NCBI GenBank assembly: GCA_040954595.2
Contig: CM082591.2
Span: 7,316,001 to 7,380,000, forward strand
Origin: Balanoglossus misakiensis
Lineage: Eukaryota > Hemichordata
Length of the DNA: 64,000 bases
Direction of reading: 5' to 3'
Part shown: positions 21,612 through 36,200 of the stretch, piece after piece
How positions within the stretch are numbered: the first letter of the stretch is position 1
Layout: each line of letters starts with the position of its first letter
Translations under genes and position numbers: made by a program
Notes under the pieces: model-generated
Seen by the model: only the letters and a program-made list of their open reading frames with translations
Told to the model about the DNA's origin: nothing
The model's database searches: none

Positions 21612-23917
21612 AATCCATTAGAAATTAATTTGTTTTGTATGTTATCTAGTATTTCAAAATGCTGATTTCTGCTTGTCAAAAGCTATGTTCTTGAGCATTG
21701 CTATTGTTGACATATGCATTCAAGTCAGGACATGTATACAATTTTTTAACAATGTTGATTATGCACACACGGGCTTCGCTGAAAAGACAAATACTAAGTA
21801 CGTATATAATCCTGCTTTAGTGAGGTGAATAAGTTAACTCATGGATTATATGGAAAACAAAAATACTGAAAAATAATCAAAAGTGAAAAAAATAGTGGAG
21901 CTTCTATCAACCATTCAAAATGTAACTCTCTCTGAAAGAAACCACTGACAGTGTGCTGTTGATGGTATCACAGAAATGCAATAAACATATTTGTCCATTC
22001 ATGAAATATAATTTATTGCACAGAACATATTACGCAAACCTGCATTTACACATCGCCACTATTTACAGAAAATACATTAAATATATAAACCATTTCCAAA
22101 ATACAAGGGAAAATCGAATACAAAATTTCATATCACAAGATCTGTTACTACATTTCCAATTCAGGCATGCAACTAACTGCACCATGCTCATGTTGCTATA
22201 GTAATACTTTGGTAAAATTATGGTTTTCATGGCTAAATTTAAATTTTTGCTGAAAACAGGGAATCAACCAGTGTGTCCTAAATTCAACACACACATATTA
22301 GAATACACAGTGATAGAAGACAGCGATTTGACATTCAACATTTGCATAAACATTACTGAAATGTGTTTTTGTTTTTTCAACAAAAAACGTACAGCTAGAT
22401 GCTATGTATGCTAACATTAACTAACTAAAATGTCATTTCATTTCCTGCAAACTGATTAAAATTTGCATGCAAGTCCACATTTGAATTCCATGGACATAAA
22501 TATTAATTGTCATTGCACATATACAGGCTATGTTTGTGAACGACATACTGAGTGTTTTACGATACTCATGGGAGTAGAACAAGAAACTGTAGTTGTCTGC
22601 ACAGATAAACAATTTCAAGGCAATTGTCAAAATCTAAGATTGTGGGAAAAAATTTACAGGCAGAAAAGTGTACTACGGGAAATGTGTTCTTTATCTAATA
22701 AAACATGAACTGTGAGGCTAGTACTTGGAGTGCTAATTACTGGAAATAAACTCGAGATTAGAAAATCTGTCAAATCATGCAGAAGGGAATAAGTTGTAAC
22801 AGTTTGGGAGACCAATTGCTGGTACAACCACAGTTCAGAAACCAACTGTGAGAGCGCTCCACCAGTGCTTTCTCTCAGCAAGAGCTGTGCCACTGGATAT
22901 TTGCATGCTAACCTTAGTAAAGATAGACAAGTAGTGTGTAGTTAGAACACCCACTTTGTTGGAAATACTTTATCCTATATTCTGTGTGAATACAAACACT
23001 TCACAAATTCAGTGTATAGAGATATGACTACAGTGTACCATCGGTAATTTAAAAAAATACTGATATTTCCTGTAGATTTTATCCCAAATACCTGGTTTTT
23101 ATAAAGAATACATAAATTTAATAAAAAGATCTGACAAACATTTTGATTTTTAAATTTCCATGCATTAGTCTAGTCTGTACAACCACTAGAATTTCCCACC
23201 TATTCTCCTTGCAAGATAGAGGTGGACATTATGCAAGAAGTATATGGCCTCCGATCAATGGTAAAAAAAACAAAATTCCAGTGAATGAATATGAATATGG
23301 CAGTGAAAAGTACAGATGTTTCCCAGCCATAAAAATGAAACTAAACATAGATTGTTGGCTATAAATAAATACTTGGAAGTATGTTGTGTAACAGAATGGT
23401 TTAGATTGCCTGATTGTTACAAAAACCAAAATGTGCTCAATTTAATGTAGTGGCATATTTACCTCGTCAATTCACGTGCAATGTAATTTTACAATTTTAA
23501 TTTACAAAACAATGCAGTGCAGTACATATGCACTCACATTGGTTTGGTTTTCTGCAATTTTAAAACCATATTGATTAAAGCCCCAATAGCTGCCATTTTT
23601 TGCATTATTTTCATTTTTTTATTTTCAAGCTTTTAATGGTCCATCTAAACGAGCTGACTGATGGGTTTACACAAACATATTGTCCACCTCTGATTGTGGC
23701 TGTAAACTTAAAATGCACAAGATAAATAATAAATGGGTGCCACACTCGTTTATTCAGATGCCCATTACAGGAGTTTAAGTCTATTGGGGTATGTGCACAT
23801 GGGTGTTAGAATCTCCACAAATTCAAATTGGAGTTGTTTGTCGACATAGGATAAGGAAAAGATTGAATTATATCTGTTAAAAAAATATGCTAAAAGTAGA
23901 AGTTATTGAGGCTTTAA
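21612..23917 (-). other. Repeat-poor AT-rich stretch, possible SCYL2 3' UTR
   Basis: No coding frame with family resemblance. Unlike its surroundings it has almost no recognised transposons, as expected for a long 3' UTR. Minus-strand AATAAA hexamers lie at 23749-23754 and 22012-22017. The extent of the SCYL2 transcript is unknown. Confidence 0.35.
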
Positions 23918-24160
23918 AGTGAAGGGGTCGTCGCACCGCGTTTGTTTGTTTATAAACATTACAGTTCATCCTCAAATCCCTGAATTTAGACAATTCTTAG
24001 AATGAACGAAGCAGCCAACTGTAGCGTAGACTGGCCATGACAGCAACTGAAGATCCTAGTAATAGGTCGTGGCGACTGCAGTGGGGTTTGTGCTGGTATT
24101 GGGAGGACATATTCTCATTAAGGGGCCGGGACACCCTCGCGGCGCGACAACCCCTTCCCT
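23918..24160 (+). mobile_element. AGTGAAGGGGTCGTCGC TTAA MITE in SCYL2 3' flank
   Basis: 243 bp between TTAA 23914-23917 and 24161-24164. It starts 90 bp past the SCYL2 stop codon, so it probably lies in that gene's 3' UTR. Confidence 0.75.
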
Positions 24161-24250
24161 TTAAAGTACCGAACTTCACTACTACACCATCTGATAAAAT
24201 GTGAAACATACTGGAAGTGGTATCGAAATCTGTCATGCGTTAGCTATACA

Positions 24251-27200
24251 CTAACCTAACAAGTCAGACAAGTCGCTGTCAGCTGTGTTTTGATTGGCGG
24301 TTTTAGTACTAGCTGAACTTGACCTTTGCGCCTGCGCTTGGCTTTGCGCCGCCATCTGGCTCATGGACATTTTCTGTTTGTGTGGAAGAAGGTCATCAAA
24401 GGCCGAGAGGTCAATGTGAGATTTGGGTGGGTGTGGGTGTGGTTGTGAGTGTTGGGATGGTGACGGTTTGCCATACATTGTAGAATGTGGGCCCATTCCC
24501 ATTCCAATGCCGTATCCACTACTAGCTGTACCGGTACTACCCATGGAAAATCCAGTGTTAGACGAAACCGTGGATCCCATCCCCATTCCGTACGCAGGAC
24601 TAGATGAAGGGCTTCCCATTCCAAATGAAGACCCGGAAGACTGCATTCCTGTTCCATAACCGCCAGACGTCGGCTGTATTCCGTAAGAAACACCAGACGT
24701 TGTTCCCATTCCATATCCAGAACCGGCAGCACCCGACCCGACCCCGACGTTACTTCCCGATCCAGTCCACCCACCCCTGTTACCATGGTTCCCGCTTCTC
24801 GCGGGCGTCGCCCCGGAAACCTGCGATGATGTCAGCGTTGCTGTCAAATCCTTTGGCTGCGGTTTGTTTTGCTTGGGTGCTTCTTTCGGCTGCAATGGCT
24901 GTTGTTTCTTCAATCTCTGCTGTTGTTCCTGATCTTTCTGTAGTTTTTGTTTCTCTTCCAGACTTAGAGACGATGCTTTAGGTAGCGCCTGTGGTTTACT
25001 GGCTGCTGCTTTCTCTTCACCATGTGCTGCGGCATTCAACTTATCCGATTTGGACTGGATGAAACTTCCCAAACCAAAACTTTTGAACATCTTGTCCATC
25101 TGAAACAGTACGAAGAGTAATGCGCTGCAGTATATCAAATGAAACTGTATAATGTCCATAGGGGAAACTGATACTTGGAACCAATGTCTTCTGTAGAGCC
25201 AGACACTTGCAATACACTTAAAGGCGGGCCATCGTCTTATGCGCATGTATCCAATCCAAATGTTCTGCAAATTTTGCATTTAACGCATTCAAATAGTGGA
25301 CTGCCTTTTCTGCCTTCCATACTTCCTGCATATAAGTTGACTTAAATTTTGGCCTCTATTTTCACCCAATTTGCTGTCTTTTCCTGATCTCCAACACAGA
25401 CTATGGTCACCGCCATCTTGTCTGTTGTAAGGACAGCACACTTCCTTATATGGCATTGTAACCAGAGTCTCTGGTTTGGCACTTGTGAATAAGACGACTG
25501 TCGCCCTTTAAGAGTAAGGAGATCACTTATTTGTGCCATACCATGTTTGGATCCACTACTCTGGAAGAAGTATCATTTACTGTGTTAAGATTGAATCTCG
25601 TCATTCACATTTCTAACCCTTTCACCACCATGGTTCAGTCCAAACCCATTGTTTTCTACATGGTAAGGTTGGACCTCTAAAGAGGGAACTGGGGGTGAAA
25701 GGGTTAAACATCCCTCATCACTGTTCTTTGTGTGCTAAAAAGAGATACTAGTAATCTTACCATACTGTCATCGTCTTCTTTCTTTTGTGTTGGGTTTTCT
25801 AATTGATCAAAAAAATCTGGCTTCTTGCCATTGCTTGTTTCACTTGTATACTCCAGGGTGGACCTACAGGGTACAGAGTCAATTAAGGGAAATTTGTTAG
25901 TTACATGTATTCTGTTTGGCCAAAGGTCCAGTCCCATTGTCACTGAATATTCGCAAGAGTTCAAAGGTGTGTTCAATATACTGCATATTTTGTGAGAGAG
26001 GAAGCAACTAGGTACACTTGCTTTTATCCTGTACTTGCAGTAAAAAAAAATATAATAATGAGCAAAATAAAACAAGTGCTTGTATAGGCCTAGATTTCTT
26101 CAAAGCTCCATTAGCTGTAACCTTTCGCCATGTTTTCAGTATTTCTGACCAAGAGTTACTGAGTTTTGACCAATTTCACATTTTTCAAGCTAATTTGAAT
26201 ATTTTTGGCAATGACAACATCGTTTGAACAAACTCCCATCTACAGCCCAGCTTGCATCTGCACACCAAATATCGAGGTGATAGTCACTGTGATTTTCAAA
26301 TTTTGATGTGAAGACATACATCCATACATACATACAGACACAACTGATCCCATAAGTTGCCGTATATATACCGGTACATACATCAAATGGGACCTAAAAA
26401 CCAGTAAACAAAAGCAAAAGTTACTATAACTATGAGTTCTGTCTGAAACTGAATAATTTCACCTACTTCTGTTCTTTCTGCATGGTGCTCAGTTGTTGTA
26501 ATTTACTTCGTTGATCAGTCTCCACTTGTTTCAGCATTTCTTTAATCACAGACATGAAAGCGTTAAACTGAAAAGAAATAGCCTCATTGTTAATTAACTA
26601 CAAACTGTTGATGCAAACTACAGTGAAAAATCTGAAATCTGAGTGTGCCACAGAAAGCAGACCCCAAAAACTCGCTGAATTTGTAGTATAAACACAATCT
26701 GATAACCATCAGATGTAGGGTCTGGCAACGTCTTTTACTTATGCTGTACGGATTTCTCATGCTGTGGCCTCACACTACATCTGACCAACTCCAATAGAAG
26801 CTCCCGTTCAACCTCCTGTTGCGGCTAGGCCAATCAGATTGCATGTACGTCAATCCACAATGAAGGATACCTATCGTTCTCTATAAGGCACCTTCTGATT
26901 GGTTTACTGGCCCAGTTAAGCCAGAGATTTTGAATGGGAGCTTCTATGGGAGTTGGTGAGGCGACAGCATAAGAATACAGTACCGCGGAGTAAAAGACGT
27001 TGCCGTACCCTACATCTGATATGTTGAACAGTACTTATTCTCATGGGTTTATATTCTAAACCTGCCAGTTTTGGTATGTTGTGAGGAACAACAAGTTAGA
27101 TTTTGTAGTTCTTTGTGTCACACAAATATTAAATAATATATCTGTCTTATAAAAACTATTACATTTCCATTCCTTTTAATTTCAAATATTTCCTTACACG

Positions 27201-30200
27201 GAATACTAACCTGATTAAGATTGAGATTGTTATCAATAGATACAGGAAACAAAAATGGCAGGACTTTAGTTGCTAGGATGTCTTTGGTGATTCCTAATTT
27301 CTTGTGTTCCAATGCTGTCTTGTAAATACCTGCCAAAAATCAAATTATGGTTAATGTCCAGGCTTCTTGCAAGACTTGCAACAGAAATGAATATTAATGA
27401 GTATGCATATTAATGAGCATGAATATTAACAAGTAGCTAACACTCAAGTCAAGCTGTTAGCTGGAGAGAACCCTGGATGTCTACACATCTTTTCAATGCC
27501 AATGAGAGAAGCTATCGCACAGATTAATTTTTACACTCTCTGACTTTAATATTAGCATTCTTTGCACAGTCTTTTCATGGTTTTAAAGGGAAGGGGTCTT
27601 CGCGCCACGTGGGTGTCCCCCTTGATGAGAACATGTCCTCCCATACCAGCACAAACCCCACTGCAGTCGCCACGGCCTACTAGGATCTTCAGTTGCCGTC
27701 ATGCCCAGTCTACGCTACGGTTGGCTGCTTCGTTCCTTCTAAGAATTATCTAATTTCAGGGATTTGTGGATGAATTGTAATGTTTATAAACAAACAAACG
27801 TGGCGCGATGACCGCTTCCTTTGAAATGCTACATGTCTTTTTAGAGTTACCCTTCTCTCTCCCCTCCGAGTCCCCCCCCCCCTCACTCACTCATTCTCTA
27901 ACACACAAATACACACCTTATCTCGAAGATTGTGTACAGTTCAAGCATAAACCCTGGCTCTTCCACTTACCTAACATACCCATCAAGACAGCCGGTTCTC
28001 GTGATGGTATTGTTTCCAACAAAGGCAATATTTCATCCAAGACAAACCATTTATCCATATATTCTAACAGCCTACCGATGCACATCAAACAATTTACACG
28101 GACCTATAACCCAAAACAAATTTATGAAATTTATATATCAGTACTCTGTAGGTATACTAGAAATTCAAATATGAACATTAATCTCAGAAACAAGTGAAAA
28201 AAGACAGAATTTTTGAACATTCACAGTCCTGTAAACTAATACATTCAACAAGTATGGCTTGTCGATGTCAGTCATGAGTGCAACAAGCTAAACTTCAAGG
28301 CAGTCAATGAAAAATAAAGGAACATTATCTTTATTTTTTCGCTTTATTTTCAGTAATTTTGTTCTGTGTACCAAATGCAATTTCTTGCCTACTAGTCTGT
28401 ATGTCATGTGTGTGTTTAACGGCCATTGTTATTGTTGACAAATGAATTCTAGTCCGGATTTGAATTCAAATTTTGTACAATAAAAATAGCGTCAAGGACA
28501 CTGTGGTCCCATTTGAGGATTATGCGGAAACAGTGACACACCAGAATAAAAATAACATGTGACATTGCAAGCAGATCTGCAAGCAGCAATAGCGGGCCCA
28601 AGCCAACATAGCACATAGCAACATAGCAATAAGCATATCTGCTCTGGATGCCAAGATATGGAAAAGTAGGTCAAAGGTCACCTGAGGTTATGCAAAATTT
28701 GGGCAAGAAATTTTGACCATATACTGGTCCATGTTCAACAAAAATCAAACCTATAGCCCTATTGGTTAGCCTGGAATTAGGTATGCACATAATAAATGAG
28801 ATATGTAGGTGTCACAGATGACCCCAAATTTTGGCTTTTCAATTTTAGTCCCAACCCTCCAAACGCCAAGTCTGTACCTGCTCTGGATGCCAAGATATGA
28901 TAAAGTAGGTCAAAGGTCACCTGAGGTCATGCAAAATTTGGGCAATAAATTTTGACCTTATACTGGTCCATGTTCAACAAAAACCAAACCTATAGCCCTA
29001 TTGGTTAGCCTTGAATTAGGTATGCACATAATTAATGAGATATGCAGGTGTCACAGGTGACCCCCAATTTTGGCTTTTCAATTTTAGTCCCAACCCTCCT
29101 AACGCCAAGTCTGTACCTGCTCTGGATGCCGAGATATAGGAAAGTAGGTCAAAGGTCACCTGAGGTCACCCAAAATTTTGGCAAGAAATTTTGACCCTAT
29201 ACTGGTCCATGTTCAACAAGAACGAAACCTCTAGCCCTATTAGTTAGCCCGGAATTAGGTATGCACATAATTAATGTGTTAAGCAGGTGTTACAGGTGAG
29301 CCCAAAATTTTGCCTTTTATTTTGGCCCCATTGTGCTCACTGACCAATAGACAGTCACTGTACAGGACTATTGCACAGACCAGAATTCCACAATAAGACG
29401 TGGACATAGCTTAACCATAGAGGTATAAGTAAAGGTATAAATTTAATAAAAAGACTAAAAAATTCATAAAAAATAAAACATCCATGGTACTAACTTAACA
29501 CTTACAGGTCGATGTGAGGTTGACATATGGTACATGCTTACCAATTTTTAAAGCAATCTGACGAGTAGTTGTTGACTTTCAGAGTTTTGATAAATTTCAC
29601 ATTTTTCCAGCTAATTTGCATATTTTTGGGCCTGGCAACTTCGTTTGGACAAACTCCCATCTACAGCCCAGCCTGCACCTACACACCAAATATTGAGGTG
29701 ATACGCGCAGCGGTTTTCAAGTTTTTGATGTGGACGGACATACAGACATACATCCATACATACATCCATCCATCCATCCATCCATCCATCCATCCATCCA
29801 TACATACATACAGACGCAACCGATCCCATAAGGTCCCATGGTATATATGCCTATACCAATGGGACCTAAAAATGCTGATTATACACATATACAAATGTAT
29901 GTTGTGCTGATAAGTTAACTACTGGGCATCTATCATGCTTCATGGAATTGATCATTTGATACACAGAACAAAGTAGTGAAAATAAAGCCAAAAGTTACAG
30001 CTAATGTCCCTTTAATAATATTTAACTTGGAGTGTTTTTTACTTACCGACAACAGATCTGTTTGGAGACAGAGATTTTTAATTCTTGGAATAATGGAATG
30101 TTTCATTGATGAATATTCAATCATTGCAGCGAATGTTGGGATGATAGACAAACACAGCTCCTACAGAAAGGAAACATTTCCCTATGTTATTGTAATTCTG

Positions 30201-33200
30201 ACATAGAAGGGTGACATTTATATTTGAATGGATATCAGCCAAGATGATTGTCATCAAGGTAGACTATATTTCTTTGGCTCAACTGAAGTAAATATTACAC
30301 TTGATCCCCTATCCTAAATTTCAACAGTTTGATTTCAAATTGAAAGCAGGTACATTTTTGTTTGTTTCGAGATACACTTTATTATTATACATCTAGTGCC
30401 GAGAACAATAGATTTTGGCGTGCAATAAAAAGCCGTACGGAACGGTACGTACGGAACGCGCGTTAAATAAGCCTTAGTTTCAAGGCGCCCTAAACTCACC
30501 GTGTACAGGTATGCGCTGTTATGCGAACGGTTTCAAGGCGCCCGCATTCCAACGCACGTGCGCACACGTAAACAAAAAAGAAAGATGGCTGCTCACTGAG
30601 TCAACTGAGCGGTTTTCGATCGATTGTATCTGCATTTTGGGCGTTTTGAAAGCCAAGTAACATGCAACACAAGAACTAACGGAGATGTAAGATGTATAAT
30701 AATAAGGTTATTACGAAAATACCGCAAAGTATGCACTCGGACATTAGCGCAGCGCATCGCCCTCCGCTACGCGTCGGGCGATACTCAGCGCTAATGTCCT
30801 CGTGCATACTTTGCGGTATTTTCGTAATAACCTCATAGTATTGCACTTCTCAGACGTTACCTCTGCTGTTTGATGTACCCGCACATAAATCCTGGTATTA
30901 TGTGAATAACCTTATATTATAGACAAAATAAACAGCTTGATATATATGAAAATGTATTATCATTATGGCTAAAACAAGTTGAATATAAGTTGGAAGTGCC
31001 TCTAATGACACTGCTTGTTTGTGGTCATCTTCCATAATTAAGTTTTTCTATGTTGAGACAAGTGGAGAATGTACATACCTGTATTTGTGGTGATGGTGTC
31101 TCTAATGCTTTGTAAACCATCGGTAACACATGGTGTTTCACATCATCTGCAGGTGTCTTGGACAACAGCAAATCCATCTTCTTCATAAATATTAACAAAA
31201 TCTAGAAAGAAAAGAAAAATGTGACATATTTGAAATATTTGTAAGATAATTCACCATTTATGATTTTAGAGATTTCAATATGGGTCATAGGTTGGTTGAA
31301 TGGATGGATGGGTTGACAGATAGATACACAGCCAGACACAGTGACACAAACAGAGATATGGATAGATGGATGAACATATGCATGATACAAACACACAGAC
31401 ACACACACACACACGTATGCACACACACATACAATGATACATACACACATACATACATTCATACATACATACATTCATACATACATACAGACAGACAGAC
31501 AGACAGAAATACAAACCACTGTTTTAAAAGAAGACTATCATCGGCACTACTCAAAGGATGTAGGATCTGTTCACCCAACAAATGTGATGTCAAAGATAAA
31601 CAGGATTATAATGACGACAACAACAAACTGTCACAGAGTTTGCTGTCCAAAAGAGTGAGCCTCATAAAACCGTTAAAGTAATTTTATAAGTCGCAGCGGT
31701 ATTAAAAGTCGCACCCCTTCTTTGAAAGACTTGTGTGGGAGGAGATTTTCAGAAAATGAATACAACAGAACATCGGTATTATATAAGTTGCACCCCCTTT
31801 TCGGCACACACTGTCACTCATAAAAGGTGCGTCTTATAAAATGACTTTAACGGTAGTTACCTGTATTGGTTCCTGGAGTTTGAAAATTGGTTTCAGCTGA
31901 GGTAAAATGGTTTTACAATATTCCTTGTCTGTGCTATCCTCGGCTATCAACAGAACATTCGGTAATACAAAGGGTATCATGTCAGCATTGTAGAACTCCT
32001 TGAAGAGACATGGCAACACTCTCTGATACACAACTCTCTGTTGAGAAAACAATACAAATTATAGTTAGCGTATTAAAGCGCGTAGCTCGTCTCACATGCA
32101 TGTTTCAACTGTAGCCGCTGGTTACAGACGTTTAGTGAACAGTCAATCCCATAAGGCAGTGCTCACACAAGATGGCGGCAACCATAGTCTGTGTCAGAGA
32201 TCGGGAAAAGACACTAGCTTGGGTGAAAAGGAGGGACAAAACCAAAATCTACTTATACAGTGCGCATGAAATATGAAAGGAAGGCTGTCCACTATTTGAA
32301 TGCATCAAACGGAAAATTTGCTGGGAAGTTACGTGCCAGCGCGTGAGACGAGCTACCCGCTTTAAAGGTACACGGCCACCCCAAATTTACATACGCCCAT
32401 ATATGGCTGAAATGTGGTGTTTGAGTGTTCAACACATTAGCCAGTCCCTGAACAGTATAATAGTATTAAAATGAGGACATTACCACCAGAACATTTCCCA
32501 CCCACTTGTCAGGGATAGGGTTGGGGTTAGTCTTGCAAGTGTTTGATAAGTAAATGTCCAAAGCCAGAGTGACTGTCGTAAAACAAAACTGGTTTCAAAC
32601 AGCTAGTTTTGCTGTTGTTGTTTGTTTGCAATGACTACACATTTTTCTTACCTTTGGTAATTTGGAAATAATTTTTGGAAGTCCTTTAAAGAACTGTGAT
32701 TTCTGTAAATTATCCCACTGGAACAAAGAGTCTAAATATTCCAAGGTCTTGGCTCCTACATCATCAAAAAATGAAATCTGGAAAAAAAATCAAAAATTGG
32801 AGTTGGGTTAATAGAGATTTCATCACAGCAAAGTGACCAATCTGGTTATCCCTTTCAACCCCAGTTTCCTTTGAAGGGGTCCAACTTTATCATAGGAAAC
32901 AATGGGTTTGGACTGAACCATGATGGTGAACGGGTTAAAATGATTATGAGGGATCATGTGCACTTGCATTTAGCCCAATTATAGATAGAGGATAATGCAA
33001 TAATGTGAATAAGTTAAATTACATCATTCTGAATTTACGTATAGAACATCCTGTGGACGCGACGCTAATCACACAGTCTTGCCGATTCTGTAAACGCCCT
33101 CAAGTGGTTTTACCAGATTTTGGTAAGTAGCGGAGAACATTCCAACCTCATATGTCTGTTAATCAAATTAGCGTCGCGTCCACGTATATGTACATACAGT

Positions 33201-36200
33201 GTTGTGCACAAAACCAGCTACAAGAACTGATGTTTACATGTGAATGAAATCTGGCCAGTTTTCAGGCCCTGTAGACGTCTGTTCACGAATAAATAAGTAG
33301 AGGTCAAACAGGGGTCATGATAGTGGCCTACTGACACATACCTTTATTAACTGATCTGCATCAGGCCGTACAGTGGGAGTCAAACTCAACAACATTTTCA
33401 CGTAGTCTCGTAGCGTCTCTGGTAGACACTTCAACATAGTAAGATTCAGATTATTCAACTGAAAATGAAGTAAATGTGCATTTATATTAACTGTTGAAAG
33501 ATGTTATAATGTTGCCAGATGTTTGAATTTAAAATTCTTAGAGATGACTTGGTATGATACTATGGTAAATACATACAATGTATCTCTAGTTCTTCTAACA
33601 CTTTCATTTTTTGAAATGTACAGTACTGGTGGCTATATGTAGTCAAGCCGACCTTCTAATTTGATTTTAAATCATGCTTTCAATTCACTGACCCAAATTA
33701 TAAATCTAGTTTAGTGGGTATGTAGTCTGCTTTCAGTGTTAACCCGATACAGTAAAATTGTCTCAGTTTGTCTCAAATTTGAAATTGAAAATGGCCACCA
33801 ATTTCTGTGTCTATGGAAAATTAAAGAAGTGATCTTTAAGAAAATAGAATAGTGTACAGCTTGTTTTATTTTATTATTTCAAAAAGACTCCCTACAAATG
33901 TTACATGTTATATAGCCAAGAATTGAACAGTTCGGAGGACTGTCATTTTTCTGAAAATCTGTCCCCGGGTTTTGTACTACTATAACCCTTCCACCCCCAG
34001 TTCCCTCTATAAAGGTCCAACCTTACAATAGAAAACAATGGGTTTGGACCGAACCATAGTGGTGAAAGGGTGAAGCATGTAAACACAGTGAGAAATGTAT
34101 ATCCTACCTGCTGGCAATTCCTTTGGTAAGTCTTCAAGTTGCCATCGCAATTAAACAGGGGTTTACCATGGTTGAAGACAGTGTATATCACTACTCCAAG
34201 TGAATACATATCACTGGCCGTGTCACAACTGACTGTCATGATGTATTCCGGAGCTAAGTAGTTCAGAGCCGGCTGTGCCAAGTCCGGAAGACTGGGATCC
34301 CATTCGTGGCTGCTGTACACTGCCTACATACAAATAGGGTGAGATTAATACAGAAAAGAATTACGGACAATTTAGGAAAAACTTTGATACCAGTATTAAC
34401 CCTAACGCTGCCAAGTCAGTATGAACTGGTTTGATTTCCAGGGTGCCTAGAATCCGGGCTCCCAGGCCCGTTAGGCTGCCAAGTGTGTGTTAATCAGTAG
34501 GGCCTATACATGACCCTCAGACCAATACAGTACAAACCAGTACGATTTGGTACATTTTTCAGGGGGCTCAGACTGCCAAGTGTGTCTAAGTACGTATGAG
34601 AGCCATGTCAAGACAGTCAAAATACGTTTCAGAAGAAAAAGTGGCAAATACGTATTTTAAGGGACTTGACACTCTAACCAGATATGACCCCCGGTAGCAA
34701 TAGGGTTAAAACAGCAATATTTAACGGGTGCCACACCCATTTAATCAGCCTCCATACAAAGAGTACACAACTACCGGTATAATGGTATGCATCGCCAAAT
34801 GATGACAAACTGACACAAATACAAGTAATATGGCTTAAATGGTTATGATTCTTAAGGATAGGGAGAAGATTTGAAGTATTTCATTGTGGGAAACAAATAC
34901 GAGAAATTTGTCAGCTCATGGAGCTTTAAGAGACATAATAAATTGGTTTCCAGAGATATCGCTGTATAAACAAGATTACAGTGTTAGCTACAGCCTTGTT
35001 ATAGAGAAATGTCGGTATGTATCGACTTAGTCTAGAATCCAGACTCATGTGTTTTTTCACTATGCTCGACACAGGAGTCTGGATTCTAGACTAGAATTGA
35101 CTGCGTGACAGGGAACGGAAATGTCTAATCTTTTTTCCACTTTACCTGTTGATCGTGTGGAGTTGATGACGGGACGCAGAAATCAAAGCCAGACAGTTTC
35201 CAGGCTCCATTGTTGTTGATAACAATGTTCGCTTGATTGATGTTTCCATGCACCATGTGTACATCATTGTGTAGGAATGATAATGCCTCTGTTATCTGGA
35301 CAAACAAAACAGGATTTTCATTGGCAACGGTTTTACTGATTTATCTTTAGCTTATATCACACATAGGTAAAACAAAGAGAGTAATATTAAAGGGACAAAG
35401 TCTCTCTCTCGCTGCCCTATTTCCATTAATTATGTTTGATACAAGACACAGTTTGTGTTAATGTAAATGTGTATATTGTGGTGAATCAACGTTCGACCAC
35501 ACACAACTTCCTTCCCGCTTGTAGACATGAGAGTAAAAAAACTCGCCTAAATGAATAATCGGTCTCTACCATTTATTCAGTTTGGGCGAGTTTTTACTCT
35601 CATATCATACAAGTGGGATGGAAGTTGTGTGTGATTGAACATTCATATCCGGGGTAGTCCAGTAAAATTGTTTTATACAATGTCTCTTATGAAATCACTT
35701 GTATGATTGACAATAGGAGAATGTAAATTAAACTTTCTACCATCCAATGATTACACTCATATAAATATGACAGGGATCTGAAATAGCTTGGGTAAATAAA
35801 TGGTCTGTCATTCAACACAGGGATTACCAAACCAATATTTCATTTAAATATTTTTCAAGTTTACCTGTTGGAGTCCGAATTTAATTTCAACTTCGTACAG
35901 CTGATAATCTTTCAGTTCAGTTGGCACTGGTGTTGGTAGGTTGTCATGGCAACCAAGCACATTGCCGAGACTCGCAAACACTGGTTCTGTTGCAAATGCA
36001 AGACATTCTCTGTTGGGTGGAATGGAATTAAAGGCGTAAGTTAGACACCACATTCAAACTATATATACATTGTATGATTATCAAAATATATTTCTGTCCA
36101 ATGTGTAGGGATCATGTATGTAGCACACTCGTTGTATGTAGCTCTCTCATTTACCGAGGGTGCTATATACAAGATCCCCAGACATCACAGTTGCTGGGGT

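Noticed and set aside
27808-28197. 129-aa plus-strand open frame
   Set aside because: It is antisense to SCYL2 exon 11 and a MITE end; no domain resemblance.
28640-29340. Regularly spaced repeats resembling a CRISPR array
   Set aside because: The DNA is eukaryotic and intronic; whole 239-bp units repeat with no unique spacers.
31202-31514. Open frames rich in Cys/Val/Tyr repeats
   Set aside because: They are translations of an ACAT/ACAC microsatellite.
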